Below are positions 51,110 to 58,559 of a DNA stretch of 64,000 bases, piece by piece; within the stretch, counting starts at the first letter, position 1; each line of letters opens with the position of its first letter. The stretch is from CAVQBC01 sp963848415 (GTDB lineage Bacteria; Actinomycetota; Thermoleophilia; Solirubrobacterales; Solirubrobacteraceae), in the NCBI GenBank assembly GCA_963848415.1, contig CAWKDN010000001.1:2542001-2606000 (forward strand), read 5' to 3'. The notes under the pieces are model-generated. The model saw only the letters and a program-made list of their open reading frames with translations. It did no database searches and was not told the origin of the DNA. The position numbers and the translations under genes are program-made.

Positions 51110-51261
51110 CAGATCGGCGCCGGCTGGGGGTCCGGAGGCAGCGGCGTGGGGTCCGGCGTCGGGGTCGGCGGCTCGGGCGCGGGCCCCGGGCCGGGTGGCG
51201 CCGGAGGCGCGGGATCGGGGGCCGGCGAGGGCGGCCCGGGGGTGGGGATCGAGTGGGTCAT
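51109..51261 (-). CDS. 50-residue proline-rich peptide coupled to the DUF1360 gene
   Basis: MTHSIPTPGPPSPAPDPAPP, then more Pro-x-Pro repeats to PDPQPAPI: almost half the residues are Pro and there is no hydrophobic segment. The frame is open in both directions only from this ATG (51261), and its TGA shares bases with the DUF1360 ATG. Too short and repetitive for homology; translation is inferred from the coupled stop-start. It could simply be a leader ORF. Confidence 0.45.
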   Translation of the reverse strand: MTHSIPTPGPPSPAPDPAPPAPPGPGPAPEPPTPTPDPTPLPPDPQPAPI

Positions 51262-51433
51262 CGTCGCCGCCTACCCGAGATCGGCCCCCGTCATCGGCGC
51301 GGGTGCGACCGATCGTCCCTCCGTCCCGCCGTTCGATTAGTAGGCTGAACGCCCGTGGTCGGGTCCGGGCGCCACTCGGGGGCGTCCGAGTCGCACCCCG
51401 CGAACGGTCCATCGGTCCCGCATCGCCCGCAGC

Positions 51434-52252
51434 TTGGAACCCGCTCCTCTCACCACGAAGGCCGCGCCCTCCGCCCAGCCGGCTGCGGGTGCCCCCGTGG
51501 GCACGCCCAGCCGCGCACAGGAGGACCGCCGGCTGCTGATCCGCTACCACCGCCACGGCGACCAAGCGGCGCGCGAGGAGCTCGTGGCCCGCCTGCTGCC
51601 GCTCGCGCGACGGATGGCGCGCCGCTACCGCCGCTCGGACGAGCCGCTCGACGACCTCGTGCAGGTCGCGACGCTGGGGCTCATCAAGGCGATCGACCGC
51701 TTCGACCCGGCGCGCGAGACCGCATTCTCCTCCTACGCCGTGCCGACGATGCTCGGCGAGCTCAAGCGCTACTTCCGCGACAACGGCTGGGCGGTGCACG
51801 TCCCGCGCGGGATGCAGGAGCGGGTGATGCAGGTCGACAACGCGGTCAAGGACCTCGCCCGCCGGCGCGGCCGCTCGCCCTCGGCGGACGAAGTCGCCGA
51901 GCAGATCGGCGCCTCCACGGAGCAGGTGCTCGAGGCGATGGAGGCCGCATCGGCCTACGACGCCGTATCGCTTGAGTCCTACCGCTTCGGCGACGAGGGT
52001 GACGGGGAGACCTACGCCGAGTCGATCGGGGTCGAGGACGAGCGCTTCGAGCTGGTGGAGTACGGCGCCACGATCGAGCCCACGCTGCAGGCGCTCCCGG
52101 CGCGCGACCGGATCGTGCTGCACCTGCGCTTCGTCGAAGACCTCACCCAGGCCGAGATCGCCGAGCGCGTCGGCGTCTCCCAGATGCACGTCTCGCGCCT
52201 GATCCGCCGCGCGCTGGACCGCCTGCGCACCGTCGCCGAGCACAGCGGCTAG
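51434..52252 (+). CDS. RNA polymerase sigma factor, SigB/SigF/SigG type
   Basis: A 272-residue sigma factor close to the one at 43968, sharing 'DDLVQVATLGLIKAIDRF', 'TAFSSYAVPTMLGELKRYFR', 'DNGWAVHVPRGMQERV' and region 4.2 'LTQAEIAERVGVSQMHVSRL'. The first 26 residues are Pro/Ala-rich. The start is TTG 51434; a TAGGCT box at 51341 would give an mRNA leader of about 85 bases. Two copies of this sigma type are within 8 kb. Its targets may include the GGGTA-type promoters nearby. Confidence 0.93.
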   Translation: MEPAPLTTKAAPSAQPAAGAPVGTPSRAQEDRRLLIRYHRHGDQAAREELVARLLPLARRMARRYRRSDEPLDDLVQVATLGLIKAIDRFDPARETAFSSYAVPTMLGELKRYFRDNGWAVHVPRGMQERVMQVDNAVKDLARRRGRSPSADEVAEQIGASTEQVLEAMEAASAYDAVSLESYRFGDEGDGETYAESIGVEDERFELVEYGATIEPTLQALPARDRIVLHLRFVEDLTQAEIAERVGVSQMHVSRLIRRALDRLRTVAEHSG

Positions 52253-52336
52253 TACCCGCGTCGGAAGTAGGTGGTGATCGGCGGCCGCTGGAACCGTGCG
52301 TACTTGCGGAGGCGGGTATTAGCAGCGAGCATCGCC

Positions 52337-52342
52337 GGGTAG
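52337..52342 (+). promoter_or_regulatory. Candidate stress-sigma -10 (GGGTAG) of the CsbD gene
   Basis: GGGTAG ends 9 bases before ATG 52352; a second GGGTAT lies at 52314. The -35 match is poor. csbD genes are typical sigma-B targets, which supports it only in part. Confidence 0.35.
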
Positions 52343-52351
52343 GAACCCGGC

Positions 52352-52540
52352 ATGGGAATCACAGACAAGATCACCGGCCGCGTCAAGCAGGCCACTGGCG
52401 ACCTCACGGGCGACGCCGACACCAAGCGCCAGGGCCGGCGCGAAGAAGAGAAGGGCGAGGCCAAGGACGAGGCCGCCCGGGCCCAGAACCGGGCCGACGA
52501 GAAGGCCGAGGAGGCCGCCGACCTCGATCGCAAGACCTGA
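52352..52540 (+). CDS. CsbD-family stress protein
   Basis: A 62-residue very hydrophilic protein beginning MGITDKITGRVKQATGDLTG, followed by a Glu/Lys/Arg/Ala-rich helix. This is the CsbD opening ('DKI.G..KQA.G..TGD'). CsbD is induced by sigma-B in Bacillus and is a general stress marker of unknown action. A strong hairpin follows at 52577. It sits 99 bases after the sigma-factor gene, which makes control by that sigma plausible. Confidence 0.9.
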   Translation: MGITDKITGRVKQATGDLTGDADTKRQGRREEEKGEAKDEAARAQNRADEKAEEAADLDRKT

Positions 52541-52576
52541 CGCTCAGCCTCGACTCGAGACTGAGTCTTGGTCCTC

Positions 52577-52610
52577 GGGCCGTGGTCGGATCCACGGCCC
52601 GCCGTCGTTT
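52577..52610 (+). terminator. Rho-independent-type terminator after csbD
   Basis: Stem GGGCCGTGG / CCACGGCCC with loop TCGGAT, followed by GCCGTCGTTT. The nine-base stem is perfect; the T-tract is short. Confidence 0.6.
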
Positions 52611-52619
52611 CACCGGTCG

Positions 52620-52934
52620 TCAGGCGGTGACGCCCGAGCCCTCGAGCGTCGCGCTCAGGCGCAGCCGCACGCCGCCGCGCACGGCGTTGAAACCGGGCAG
52701 TGCGCGTCGGCCTCGTGGGCGGCGCGGGTGAAGGCCTCGGCGTCGAGGCCGGAGACCTCGCCGCGCACGTCGAGGTCGAGCGCCGAGATGCGGTACCAGT
52801 CGCCCTCGGTCTCCAGTGAGCACTTGGCCTTGACGTCGAGGCGCTCGGGCGCCGCTGCCGCCGCGCACGCTGCCCTCCCCGCGGGCCAGGCTGCTCTCCC
52901 AATGGACCTCCGCCGTACGTTCTGCCAGCGCCAT
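52620..52934 (-). pseudogene. OsmC-like peroxiredoxin, internally deleted and frameshifted
   Basis: It starts as a normal OsmC (MALAERTAEVHWESSLARGE, then GSVRGGSGA). The frame resumes one base off as 'PERLDVKAKCSLETEGDWYR', 'ISALDLDVRGEVSGLDAEAF' and 'AAHEADAHCPV', then shifts again to 'NAVRGGVRLRLSATLEGSGV' and the natural TGA. About 45 residues between GSGA and PERL, which carry the peroxidatic Cys (family 'AAHA.CF.MAL'), are absent. The second Cys survives in HCPV. OsmC detoxifies organic hydroperoxides; this copy cannot. GAGAAGGAGA before the ATG remains. Confidence 0.85.
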
Positions 52935-53053
52935 GTCGTCTCCTTCTCGTGGCCGGTGTCTGCAGACAGCTGCCCCGGCGCGGAGCGGCGGCGAGCCATG
53001 ATCGGGCGCAAGCGCACCGTTTGGCGCGCTCGGGCGCGGGGAAGGCCGCCCGC

Positions 53054-53224
53054 ATGGAGTCGATCGAGCCCTCAGAGTCCGGATATCCCGAGGAGCAGCC
53101 GAGCGAGGTGGTCCCCGAGGAGGACCGCGAGCGCGAGGGCACCCGCGAGGGGCCGGAGGACGATCACGACGACCGTTCCCGCGACGACGACGGCACCGCG
53201 ACCGGCAACCCGGCCGCCGGCTGA
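53054..53224 (+). CDS. Small acidic disordered protein
   Basis: A 56-residue protein, MESIEPSESGYPEEQPSEVV then Glu/Asp/Arg-rich to 'GTATGNPAAG', with no hydrophobic residues to form a core. Codon usage at third positions is G/C, as in real genes here. I recall no characterised family. Its ATG follows the start of the OsmC remnant on the opposite strand, and an SRPBCC gene comes next. Confidence 0.55.
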   Translation: MESIEPSESGYPEEQPSEVVPEEDREREGTREGPEDDHDDRSRDDDGTATGNPAAG

Positions 53225-53336
53225 CCACGCAGCCGCCCCGCCGCCCCGGCCCGAGGTGGCGCCCGCGCGGTCTTTCCGGTCTGCAGCTGGTGGGTAGCCA
53301 ACCTTCAACACGTTGTTCAAGCCCACGGAGGTTCCC

Positions 53337-53813
53337 ATGTCCACGGTCGAAGAGAGCATCGACGTCCGCGTCCCGCTGAACACCGTCTACAACCAGTGGA
53401 CGCAGTTCGAGACGTTCCCGAGCTTCATGGAGGGCGTCGAGGAGATCCGCCAGCTCGATGATCGCCGGCTGCACTGGAAGACGAAGATCGCCGGGGTCGA
53501 GCGCGAGTTCGACGCCGAGATCACTGAGCAGAAGCCCGACGAGCGGGTGGCCTGGCGCTCCACGAGCGGCACGAACCACGCCGGCGTCGTCACCTTCCAC
53601 CGCCTCGACGACGACCAGACGCGCGTGATGGTCCAGCTCGACACCGAGCCCGAGGGCATCGTCGAGAAGGCCGGCGACGCGCTGGGCATCGCCAAGCGGC
53701 GGGTCAAGGGCGACCTCGACCGCTTCAAGGAGATGATCGAGAGCCGCGGCGGCGAGACCGGCGAGTGGCGCGGCGAGGTCAAGCGCCCCGGCGAGGGGAC
53801 GCCCGCCGCCTGA
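53337..53813 (+). CDS. SRPBCC (polyketide cyclase/dehydrase-like) protein
   Basis: A 158-residue helix-grip protein. 'ESIDVRVPLNTVYNQWTQFE' followed by 'TFPSFMEGVEEIRQLDDRRL' is the typical opening of the cyclase/dehydrase branch, then 'DERVAWRSTSGTNHAGVVTF' and 'GDALGIAKRRVKGDLDRFKE'. Members of this branch are often induced by stress and bind hydrophobic molecules; the ligand is unknown. ATG 53337 has GGAGG upstream. A GGGTAG box at 53292 could be a stress-sigma -10 with an uncertain -35. It ends five bases from the converging phosphatase gene. Confidence 0.87.
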   Translation: MSTVEESIDVRVPLNTVYNQWTQFETFPSFMEGVEEIRQLDDRRLHWKTKIAGVEREFDAEITEQKPDERVAWRSTSGTNHAGVVTFHRLDDDQTRVMVQLDTEPEGIVEKAGDALGIAKRRVKGDLDRFKEMIESRGGETGEWRGEVKRPGEGTPAA

Positions 53814-53817
53814 GACG

Positions 53818-56076
53818 TCAGACCACGGGGCGCAGCGCCAGCAGCGCGACGTCGTCGCGCGCTGCGCCGTCGGGGCCGAGTGCCGCGGCCTCGAGGTGGT
53901 CGAGCACGCCGGCGGGCCCGTCGCCCGCCGCCCCGCGCAGCGCTGAGGCGAGGTCGTCGGCCGACCACACGTGCTGCGGCGCGTGCGCCTCGGTGAGGCC
54001 GTCGGTGTAGAGCACCAGCGTGTCGCCGGGCTGCAGTTGGGCCTCGTGGTCCTGGACGTCCGGGTCCTCGACCAGGCCCAGCAGCGTGCCGCTGCCGCCG
54101 GCCTCGGCCACGCTGCCGTCGGCGCGCAGGATCAGCGGCAGCGGGTGGCCTCCGCAGGCGACGGTGATCCGCACCGGCGTCCGGTCGGTCTCCAGGTGCA
54201 CGCAGGCGATCGTGCAGAAGCGGCCGTCCTGCGGGTCGTGGCGCACCATCGCGTCGCTCACCCAGCGCAGGATGGCCGCCGGCGAGCGCCGGCGCACCGC
54301 GGCGGTGCGGATGGTGTAGCGGGCCAGCGCGGTGACCGCCGCCGCCGCCGCGCCCTTGCCGCACACGTCGCCGATCACGGCGATCCAGTGGCCGTCGGCG
54401 ACCGAGAACAGGTCGTAGAAGTCGCCGCCGACCTCGCTGCCTTCGCCGGCGGCGCGGTAGCGGGCGGCGGACTCGACCCCCTCGATCTCCGGCAGGTGGG
54501 GCGGCAGCAGCGAGGCCTGCAGCGTCTGGGCGATCGCCGAGCGCGTCCGGTAGAGCCGCGCGTTGTCCACCGCGGTCCCCGCCCGCGCGGCCAGGTCCTC
54601 GGCCAGCGGCAGGTCGTGGGCGTCGAAGCGCCGGTCGGAGTCGGCGTTGACGAGCGTGATGACGCCGAGCGCGCGGCCGCGCAGCAGCATCGGCACGGCG
54701 ATCGCCGAGATCGGGTTCAGCGCCCGCAGCAGCCGCAGGTGATCGGCGTCCTGCGCGGCCTCGCGCAGCTGTGCGTCGCCGATCTCCTCCACCAGCATCG
54801 CCCGGCCGGTCCGCAGGATCTCGGCGACGCCGCTCGAGCCCTGGGGGCCGACGGGGTAGCGCCGCCGCAGCTCCTCGGCCTGGGCCATGCGCGACGGGTC
54901 GGCGTGGGCGATGGCGACCTGCTCGACGGCGCCCTGGTCGTCGAGCAGATCCACGGCGCACCAGTCCGCCAGGCGCGGGACCGCGAGCCGGGCGATCTGC
55001 CGCAGCGTGTCGCCGTAGTCCAGCGAGCCGGCGAGGATCTGGCTGGCGTCGGCCAGGAAGCGCTGGGTCTCCTCGGCGCGCTTGAGGTCGGTGATGTCCT
55101 CGATGACATTGATCGCGAGCCGCACCTCGCCGCCGGCTCCGTGGACGGGGCGCGCCTTGATGCGCGCCCAGCGATCGCGGCCGTCGGGCTTGCGCCGGTA
55201 GCGCACGATCAGCGGCTCGGCCTGCTCCCCGCGCAGCACGCGGCGGCCCGGCATCGCCTCGAGGTCGAGTGGGCTGTCGTCCGGCGCCAGCATCTCGAAG
55301 CGCGCGACCACCTCGGTGATGGGCGCCGCCAGCAACGCGGCCGCGTCGGGATAGCCGAGCAGGTCCACCGCCGCCTGGTTGACGTAGACCAGCCGCCCGT
55401 CGGGCTCCTGCACCGTGATCGCGTCGGCGACTCCCTCGAGGATCGCCTCCAGCTCGTCGCGCGAGCCGCGCAGCTCGGCCTCGGCGGCCCGCAGGTCGGT
55501 GACCAAGCGGGCGTTGTCGATGTGCGAGGCGCAGCGGTCGGCCAGCTCCTGCGCCGTCACGAGGTCCTGCGCGCCGAAGCGCCGGCCGGACTCCGCGGTG
55601 GCGAGCGCGAGGTCGCCGATCACCTCGCCGCGGACGCGTAGCGGCACGATGAGCGCCGAGCGGAAGCCGATCGAGGTCAGCAGCGCGCGTTGCTCGGGGT
55701 CGGCGGCCATCGGCTCCAGGTAGCCGGCGGGCAGCTCCTCGATCAGCTCGGGCTCGCCCGTGCGGATCACCCGCGGCGAGCCCTCGGCGGCGCCGGGGTC
55801 CAGCGGCCAGCGGCGGTCATAGGCGTGGGCGAGCGCCTGGCGCCCGGGATCCGCCGCGCGCATCACCTCACGCGCGATGGTCCCGTCCGGCCGGAGCATC
55901 TCGACGAAGCAGAAATCCGCGAGCCGGGGGACGACGAGGTCGGCGACGGCGTGCAGCGTGGCGCGGTAGTCCAGCGTCGTGGCGAGCCGGGCGCCCGCCT
56001 CGGCGAGCAGGTCCGCCGGCGACGGTGCCGACTCCGGCCCGCCGTGACCGTCGCGGGTGTAGGACTCCGTCCCCAC
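53818..56076 (-). CDS. GAF-PAS-GAF-SpoIIE serine phosphatase
   Basis: A 752-residue cytoplasmic sensor phosphatase (RsbU/RsbP-like). GAF1 at about 30-190 ('RFGAQDLVTAQELADRCASH'), PAS at 200-330 ('LEGVADAITVQEPDGRLVYV', 'NVIEDITDLKRAEETQ'), GAF2 at 335-500. The PPM-type domain is at 530-752: 'GSEVGGDFYDLFSVADGHW', 'AVIGDVCGKGAAAAAVTA', 'YTDGLTEAHAP' and 'RDDVALLALR' supply the metal aspartates. It probably dephosphorylates an RsbV-like protein when a signal binds. GTG 56076 is fixed by the TAGACT box 12 bases upstream and an in-frame stop above it. Confidence 0.92.
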   Translation of the reverse strand: MGTESYTRDGHGGPESAPSPADLLAEAGARLATTLDYRATLHAVADLVVPRLADFCFVEMLRPDGTIAREVMRAADPGRQALAHAYDRRWPLDPGAAEGSPRVIRTGEPELIEELPAGYLEPMAADPEQRALLTSIGFRSALIVPLRVRGEVIGDLALATAESGRRFGAQDLVTAQELADRCASHIDNARLVTDLRAAEAELRGSRDELEAILEGVADAITVQEPDGRLVYVNQAAVDLLGYPDAAALLAAPITEVVARFEMLAPDDSPLDLEAMPGRRVLRGEQAEPLIVRYRRKPDGRDRWARIKARPVHGAGGEVRLAINVIEDITDLKRAEETQRFLADASQILAGSLDYGDTLRQIARLAVPRLADWCAVDLLDDQGAVEQVAIAHADPSRMAQAEELRRRYPVGPQGSSGVAEILRTGRAMLVEEIGDAQLREAAQDADHLRLLRALNPISAIAVPMLLRGRALGVITLVNADSDRRFDAHDLPLAEDLAARAGTAVDNARLYRTRSAIAQTLQASLLPPHLPEIEGVESAARYRAAGEGSEVGGDFYDLFSVADGHWIAVIGDVCGKGAAAAAVTALARYTIRTAAVRRRSPAAILRWVSDAMVRHDPQDGRFCTIACVHLETDRTPVRITVACGGHPLPLILRADGSVAEAGGSGTLLGLVEDPDVQDHEAQLQPGDTLVLYTDGLTEAHAPQHVWSADDLASALRGAAGDGPAGVLDHLEAAALGPDGAARDDVALLALRPVV

Positions 56077-56094
56077 GTTCGGGGACGGAGTCTA
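56063..56094 (-). promoter_or_regulatory. Palindromic operator overlapping the phosphatase start and -10
   Basis: A perfect inverted repeat GACTCCGTCCCC / GGGGACGGAGTC with a six-base centre (56063-56092) spans the GTG start. The -10 TAGACT (56094-56089) overlaps its edge, so a bound repressor would block transcription initiation. Alternatively the mRNA folds with the start codon in the hairpin loop. Confidence 0.55.
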
Positions 56095-56121
56095 ATCCCT
56101 GTTCAGGGCTGCGGGTGGCGC

Positions 56122-56631
56122 CTAGGCGAGGCCTTCGGCCTCGTACTCGCGCAGGTAGCCCTCGAACAGGCGCCGGTGGCCCTCCTCGTCGTGGAGGATC
56201 GCGATGACCATGTCCTGGGTCACCCAGTCGACCCCGTCGGTGAACTCGATGACGCGGTTGTAGTGCTCGATGGCCCCGGTCTCGGCCTCGATGACGCCCT
56301 TGATGACGTGGACGATGTCGGTCTGGTGATCGGGCGGCTGGAGGTAGCTCTGCTCGGCCGCGAACTCCAGCGAGCCCGGGACGACGCCGTAGAGCTCCTT
56401 GATCCGGTTGGCGAACTGCTGGGCGTGACCGAGCTCCTCCTGGATGTCCTCCTGGAGGGACTCGACGATCTCCTGAGCGCGGACGCCGTCGGGGTTGATC
56501 GAGTTCGAGATGTAGCTCATCACGGTCTCGATCTCCATCCAGTAGGCCTTCTTGAGCAGGCCGATCAGCTCATCGCGCTGGGCGGCCTTCTCGTCGGAGA
56601 GGATGCCCTCTGAGCTGGAACGGACGGACAT
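56122..56631 (-). CDS. Ferritin-like protein (bacterioferritin/Dps relative)
   Basis: A 169-residue four-helix protein. Helix motifs carry the di-iron ligands: 'YWMEIETVMSYISNSINPDG' (Glu), 'QEDIQEELGHAQQFANRIKE' (Glu and ExxH), 'KGVIEAETGAIEHYNRVIEF' (Glu) and 'ILHDEEGHRRLFEGYLREYE' (ExxH). All are in the expected order, so it should oxidise or store iron, lowering Fenton damage. It has a near-perfect SigB/F-type promoter (56719-56695). GAAGGAG precedes the ATG. It fits the general stress region. Confidence 0.9.
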   Translation of the reverse strand: MSVRSSSEGILSDEKAAQRDELIGLLKKAYWMEIETVMSYISNSINPDGVRAQEIVESLQEDIQEELGHAQQFANRIKELYGVVPGSLEFAAEQSYLQPPDHQTDIVHVIKGVIEAETGAIEHYNRVIEFTDGVDWVTQDMVIAILHDEEGHRRLFEGYLREYEAEGLA

Positions 56632-56694
56632 TGGACTCCTTCGTGGTCGGTGGCAGGTGATGCGGGCGGCGCCTCGCGGGCGCCACCTGGGGAC

Positions 56695-56719
56695 CTACCC
56701 GGGCCGACCGGGGCAAAAC
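56695..56719 (-). promoter_or_regulatory. SigB/F-type promoter of the ferritin-like gene
   Basis: On the minus strand: GTTT (56719-56716), 15 bases, GGGTAG (56700-56695). This fits the actinobacterial SigB/F consensus GNNTN14-16GGGTAC/T well. The mRNA leader would be about 56 bases and contain the ribosome site. Confidence 0.7.
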
Positions 56720-56735
56720 GCAGGCTGGCGTGTGG

Positions 56736-57530
56736 TCAACCCGCCGCGTAGGCGGGGTCGCCGGCCAGCAGCCAGCTGCCGTCGCTGCGGCGCACGAGCT
56801 CACCGCGTCCGGCGAGCTCGCCGAGGGCGGTGGAGACGGTCGGCCGGCGCGCACCGACCAACTGGCCGATCATCCGATGCGTCAGCGCGAGCGGGACGAC
56901 GACGCCGCTGCCCGAGACGCGGCCCCAGCGCTCGGCCAGGTGCCAGAAGAGCGTGTTGATGCGCCGGTCGACGCGGGTGAGCTGGCAGATCGCCTGCGTG
57001 GTGGCGAGCCGCAGTGCGCGATCGGTCAGGCGCTCGAAGAGCCGCTCGGTCACCTCGGGCCAGCGCGAGAGGGCGCTGACACCGAACCGGCGGTCCAACA
57101 GGGCCACCTCGGTCGGGGTCAGCACGGTGTAGCTCTGCTCGAGCTCGAGCAGCGCCTCGCGCTGCTCGAACTGCCACGGGCGCAGCAGATCGCCCGGTCC
57201 GAGCAACTCCGCGCTGACCTGCCCGGCGATGCCGATCTCCCGCCAGACCACGCCGTCGAGCAGGAGCAGCCCGATCTGGCCGGCGCCCTGGGCCAGCAGC
57301 GGACGCACGTCCCAGCGACCGACCGCGAGCCGGCGCACGCGGACCGTCAGCTCTCGCTCGGCCTCTTCCAGGCGCGTCGCCGGGACGCCCGAGCCCAGCT
57401 CGGGATCGACGGCGAGCAGCGGGACGCGATCGGCAAGCGCGGTGGGTGGTGCTGTGGCGGTGATCTGGATCAACGAGGGCCTTGAGCTTCCGGGGTCGAG
57501 CGGGCGATCCGGGAGGACCTGCGCAGCCAT
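56736..57530 (-). CDS. Crp/Fnr-family transcription regulator (effector domain + HTH)
   Basis: A 264-residue protein: an N-terminal effector domain of a divergent cyclic-nucleotide-binding type ('GQIGLLLLDGVVWREIGIAG', then 'QVSAELLGPGDLLRPW') and a C-terminal winged HTH ('LALTHRMIGQLVGARRPTVS', 'TALGELAGRGELVRRSDGSW'). The LTHRMIGQLVGARRPTVS stretch is the recognition helix region of Crp/Fnr proteins. Cys residues for an Fe-S sensor are lacking, so it is not Fnr-like in signal. ATG 57530 is used; a GTG at 57548 adds six residues. It lies just upstream of the ferritin-like gene's promoter. Confidence 0.85.
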   Translation of the reverse strand: MAAQVLPDRPLDPGSSRPSLIQITATAPPTALADRVPLLAVDPELGSGVPATRLEEAERELTVRVRRLAVGRWDVRPLLAQGAGQIGLLLLDGVVWREIGIAGQVSAELLGPGDLLRPWQFEQREALLELEQSYTVLTPTEVALLDRRFGVSALSRWPEVTERLFERLTDRALRLATTQAICQLTRVDRRINTLFWHLAERWGRVSGSGVVVPLALTHRMIGQLVGARRPTVSTALGELAGRGELVRRSDGSWLLAGDPAYAAG

Positions 57531-57663
57531 CTTTCGTCCGCGCGTCACCCCCGGCTTGCAATGGGGCCTCGGCGCCGGCTCGACCGAACGCCGCAGCTAC
57601 TGCGGTGCTACCCGGCGGGTCGCCGGTTCAGACTCGGGGGACGGGGCGCCGGACGCCGCGCCG

Positions 57664-58461
57664 CTATTCGGGGAAGCCGGCGCGGTCGACCTTGCGGTGA
57701 TAGCGCTCGCCGGTGCGTCCGCCGATGGCCGCCGCCAGCAGCGTGCCGACGAGGATCGCGGCGGTCGCGATCGCGCCGCCGGTGCCGATCGTCTCCTCCC
57801 CGACGGGGAGCCGCGGCAGGTTCGCGCGCTCGACGACGTTGTACTCCGAGCCGGCGATCAGGGCCACGACGGTGACCACCACGGTGACCAGCAGCCCGAG
57901 CAGCCAGGCGGCGATGCCCTGGCGGGCGCCGTCGAAGCGCGACATGCGCCCGGAGACGTAGCCGCCGCAGCCGTAGGCCAGCAGCAGCACGACCAGCAGG
58001 GCGATCGCCCCGCCGAGGGTCAGCTCGTCGGTCTGGTCGGCCAGATCGGCCTCGTTGACGCCCGTCAGCCCGATGGCGGCTCCGGCGGCCGCCAGCAGGC
58101 CGGTCAGCAGCACGGCCATCCCGACCGCCACCAGCCAGCCGAAGAAGGCGGCGCCCCAGTTGACGCCGCCGTAGGCCTCGCGCTGGCGCTCGCGGGCACG
58201 GGCGAGCGCCGAGGGACCGGTCGTGGCACGCGCCGGGTGGCCGGCCGCGGCGGGTGTCGCGCGACGATCCTCGACCCGGGTGGGCTCCTCGCCGGCGCGC
58301 GGCGGCTCGTCGCCGGTGATCGCGCGGGTGGGCGCCTCCGGGTCCGAGCCCGGTCGCGAGCCGTCACCGGCGAGCACGCGCGTGTCCTCCTCGGCGGCGC
58401 CGGCACCTGCGGATCGGTCGCGACTGGACGACTTGAGGCGTTCGAACACGGACAGCTCCAC
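57664..58461 (-). CDS. Four-helix membrane protein with long acidic N-terminus
   Basis: A 265-residue protein. The first 110 residues (MELSVFERLKSSSRDRSAGA, then many Glu/Pro/Arg) are disordered. Four transmembrane helices follow: 'GAAFFGWLVAVGMAVLLTGL', 'TLGGAIALLVVLLLAYGCGG', 'AAWLLGLLVTVVVTVVALIA' and 'GGAIATAAILVGTLLAAAIG'. 'YVSGRMSRFDGARQGIAAWL' in the loop is a recognisable conserved block of actinobacterial membrane proteins. The start may be the GTG at 58461 or an ATG at 58515; no ribosome site decides it. Function unknown. Confidence 0.78.
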   Translation of the reverse strand: MELSVFERLKSSSRDRSAGAGAAEEDTRVLAGDGSRPGSDPEAPTRAITGDEPPRAGEEPTRVEDRRATPAAAGHPARATTGPSALARARERQREAYGGVNWGAAFFGWLVAVGMAVLLTGLLAAAGAAIGLTGVNEADLADQTDELTLGGAIALLVVLLLAYGCGGYVSGRMSRFDGARQGIAAWLLGLLVTVVVTVVALIAGSEYNVVERANLPRLPVGEETIGTGGAIATAAILVGTLLAAAIGGRTGERYHRKVDRAGFPE

Positions 58462-58559
58462 GCTCGGGATTCCCGGCCCCGACCGGCGCTCGGCGGGGCG
58501 GGCGCAGGCGGCCATACACGTGTTTACCCGGTTCGGGCAGCGGTGACGATCACCTGCAC

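Noticed and set aside
51110..51261. GC-rich low-complexity tract read as a structured RNA or repeat
   Set aside because: It is better explained as codons of a short Pro-rich ORF coupled to the next gene.
58510..58535. GGGTAAAC as a stress-sigma -10 for the membrane-protein gene at 57664
   Set aside because: The spacing to a GTTN -35 fails, and the ATG/GTG choice is uncertain; too weak to list.
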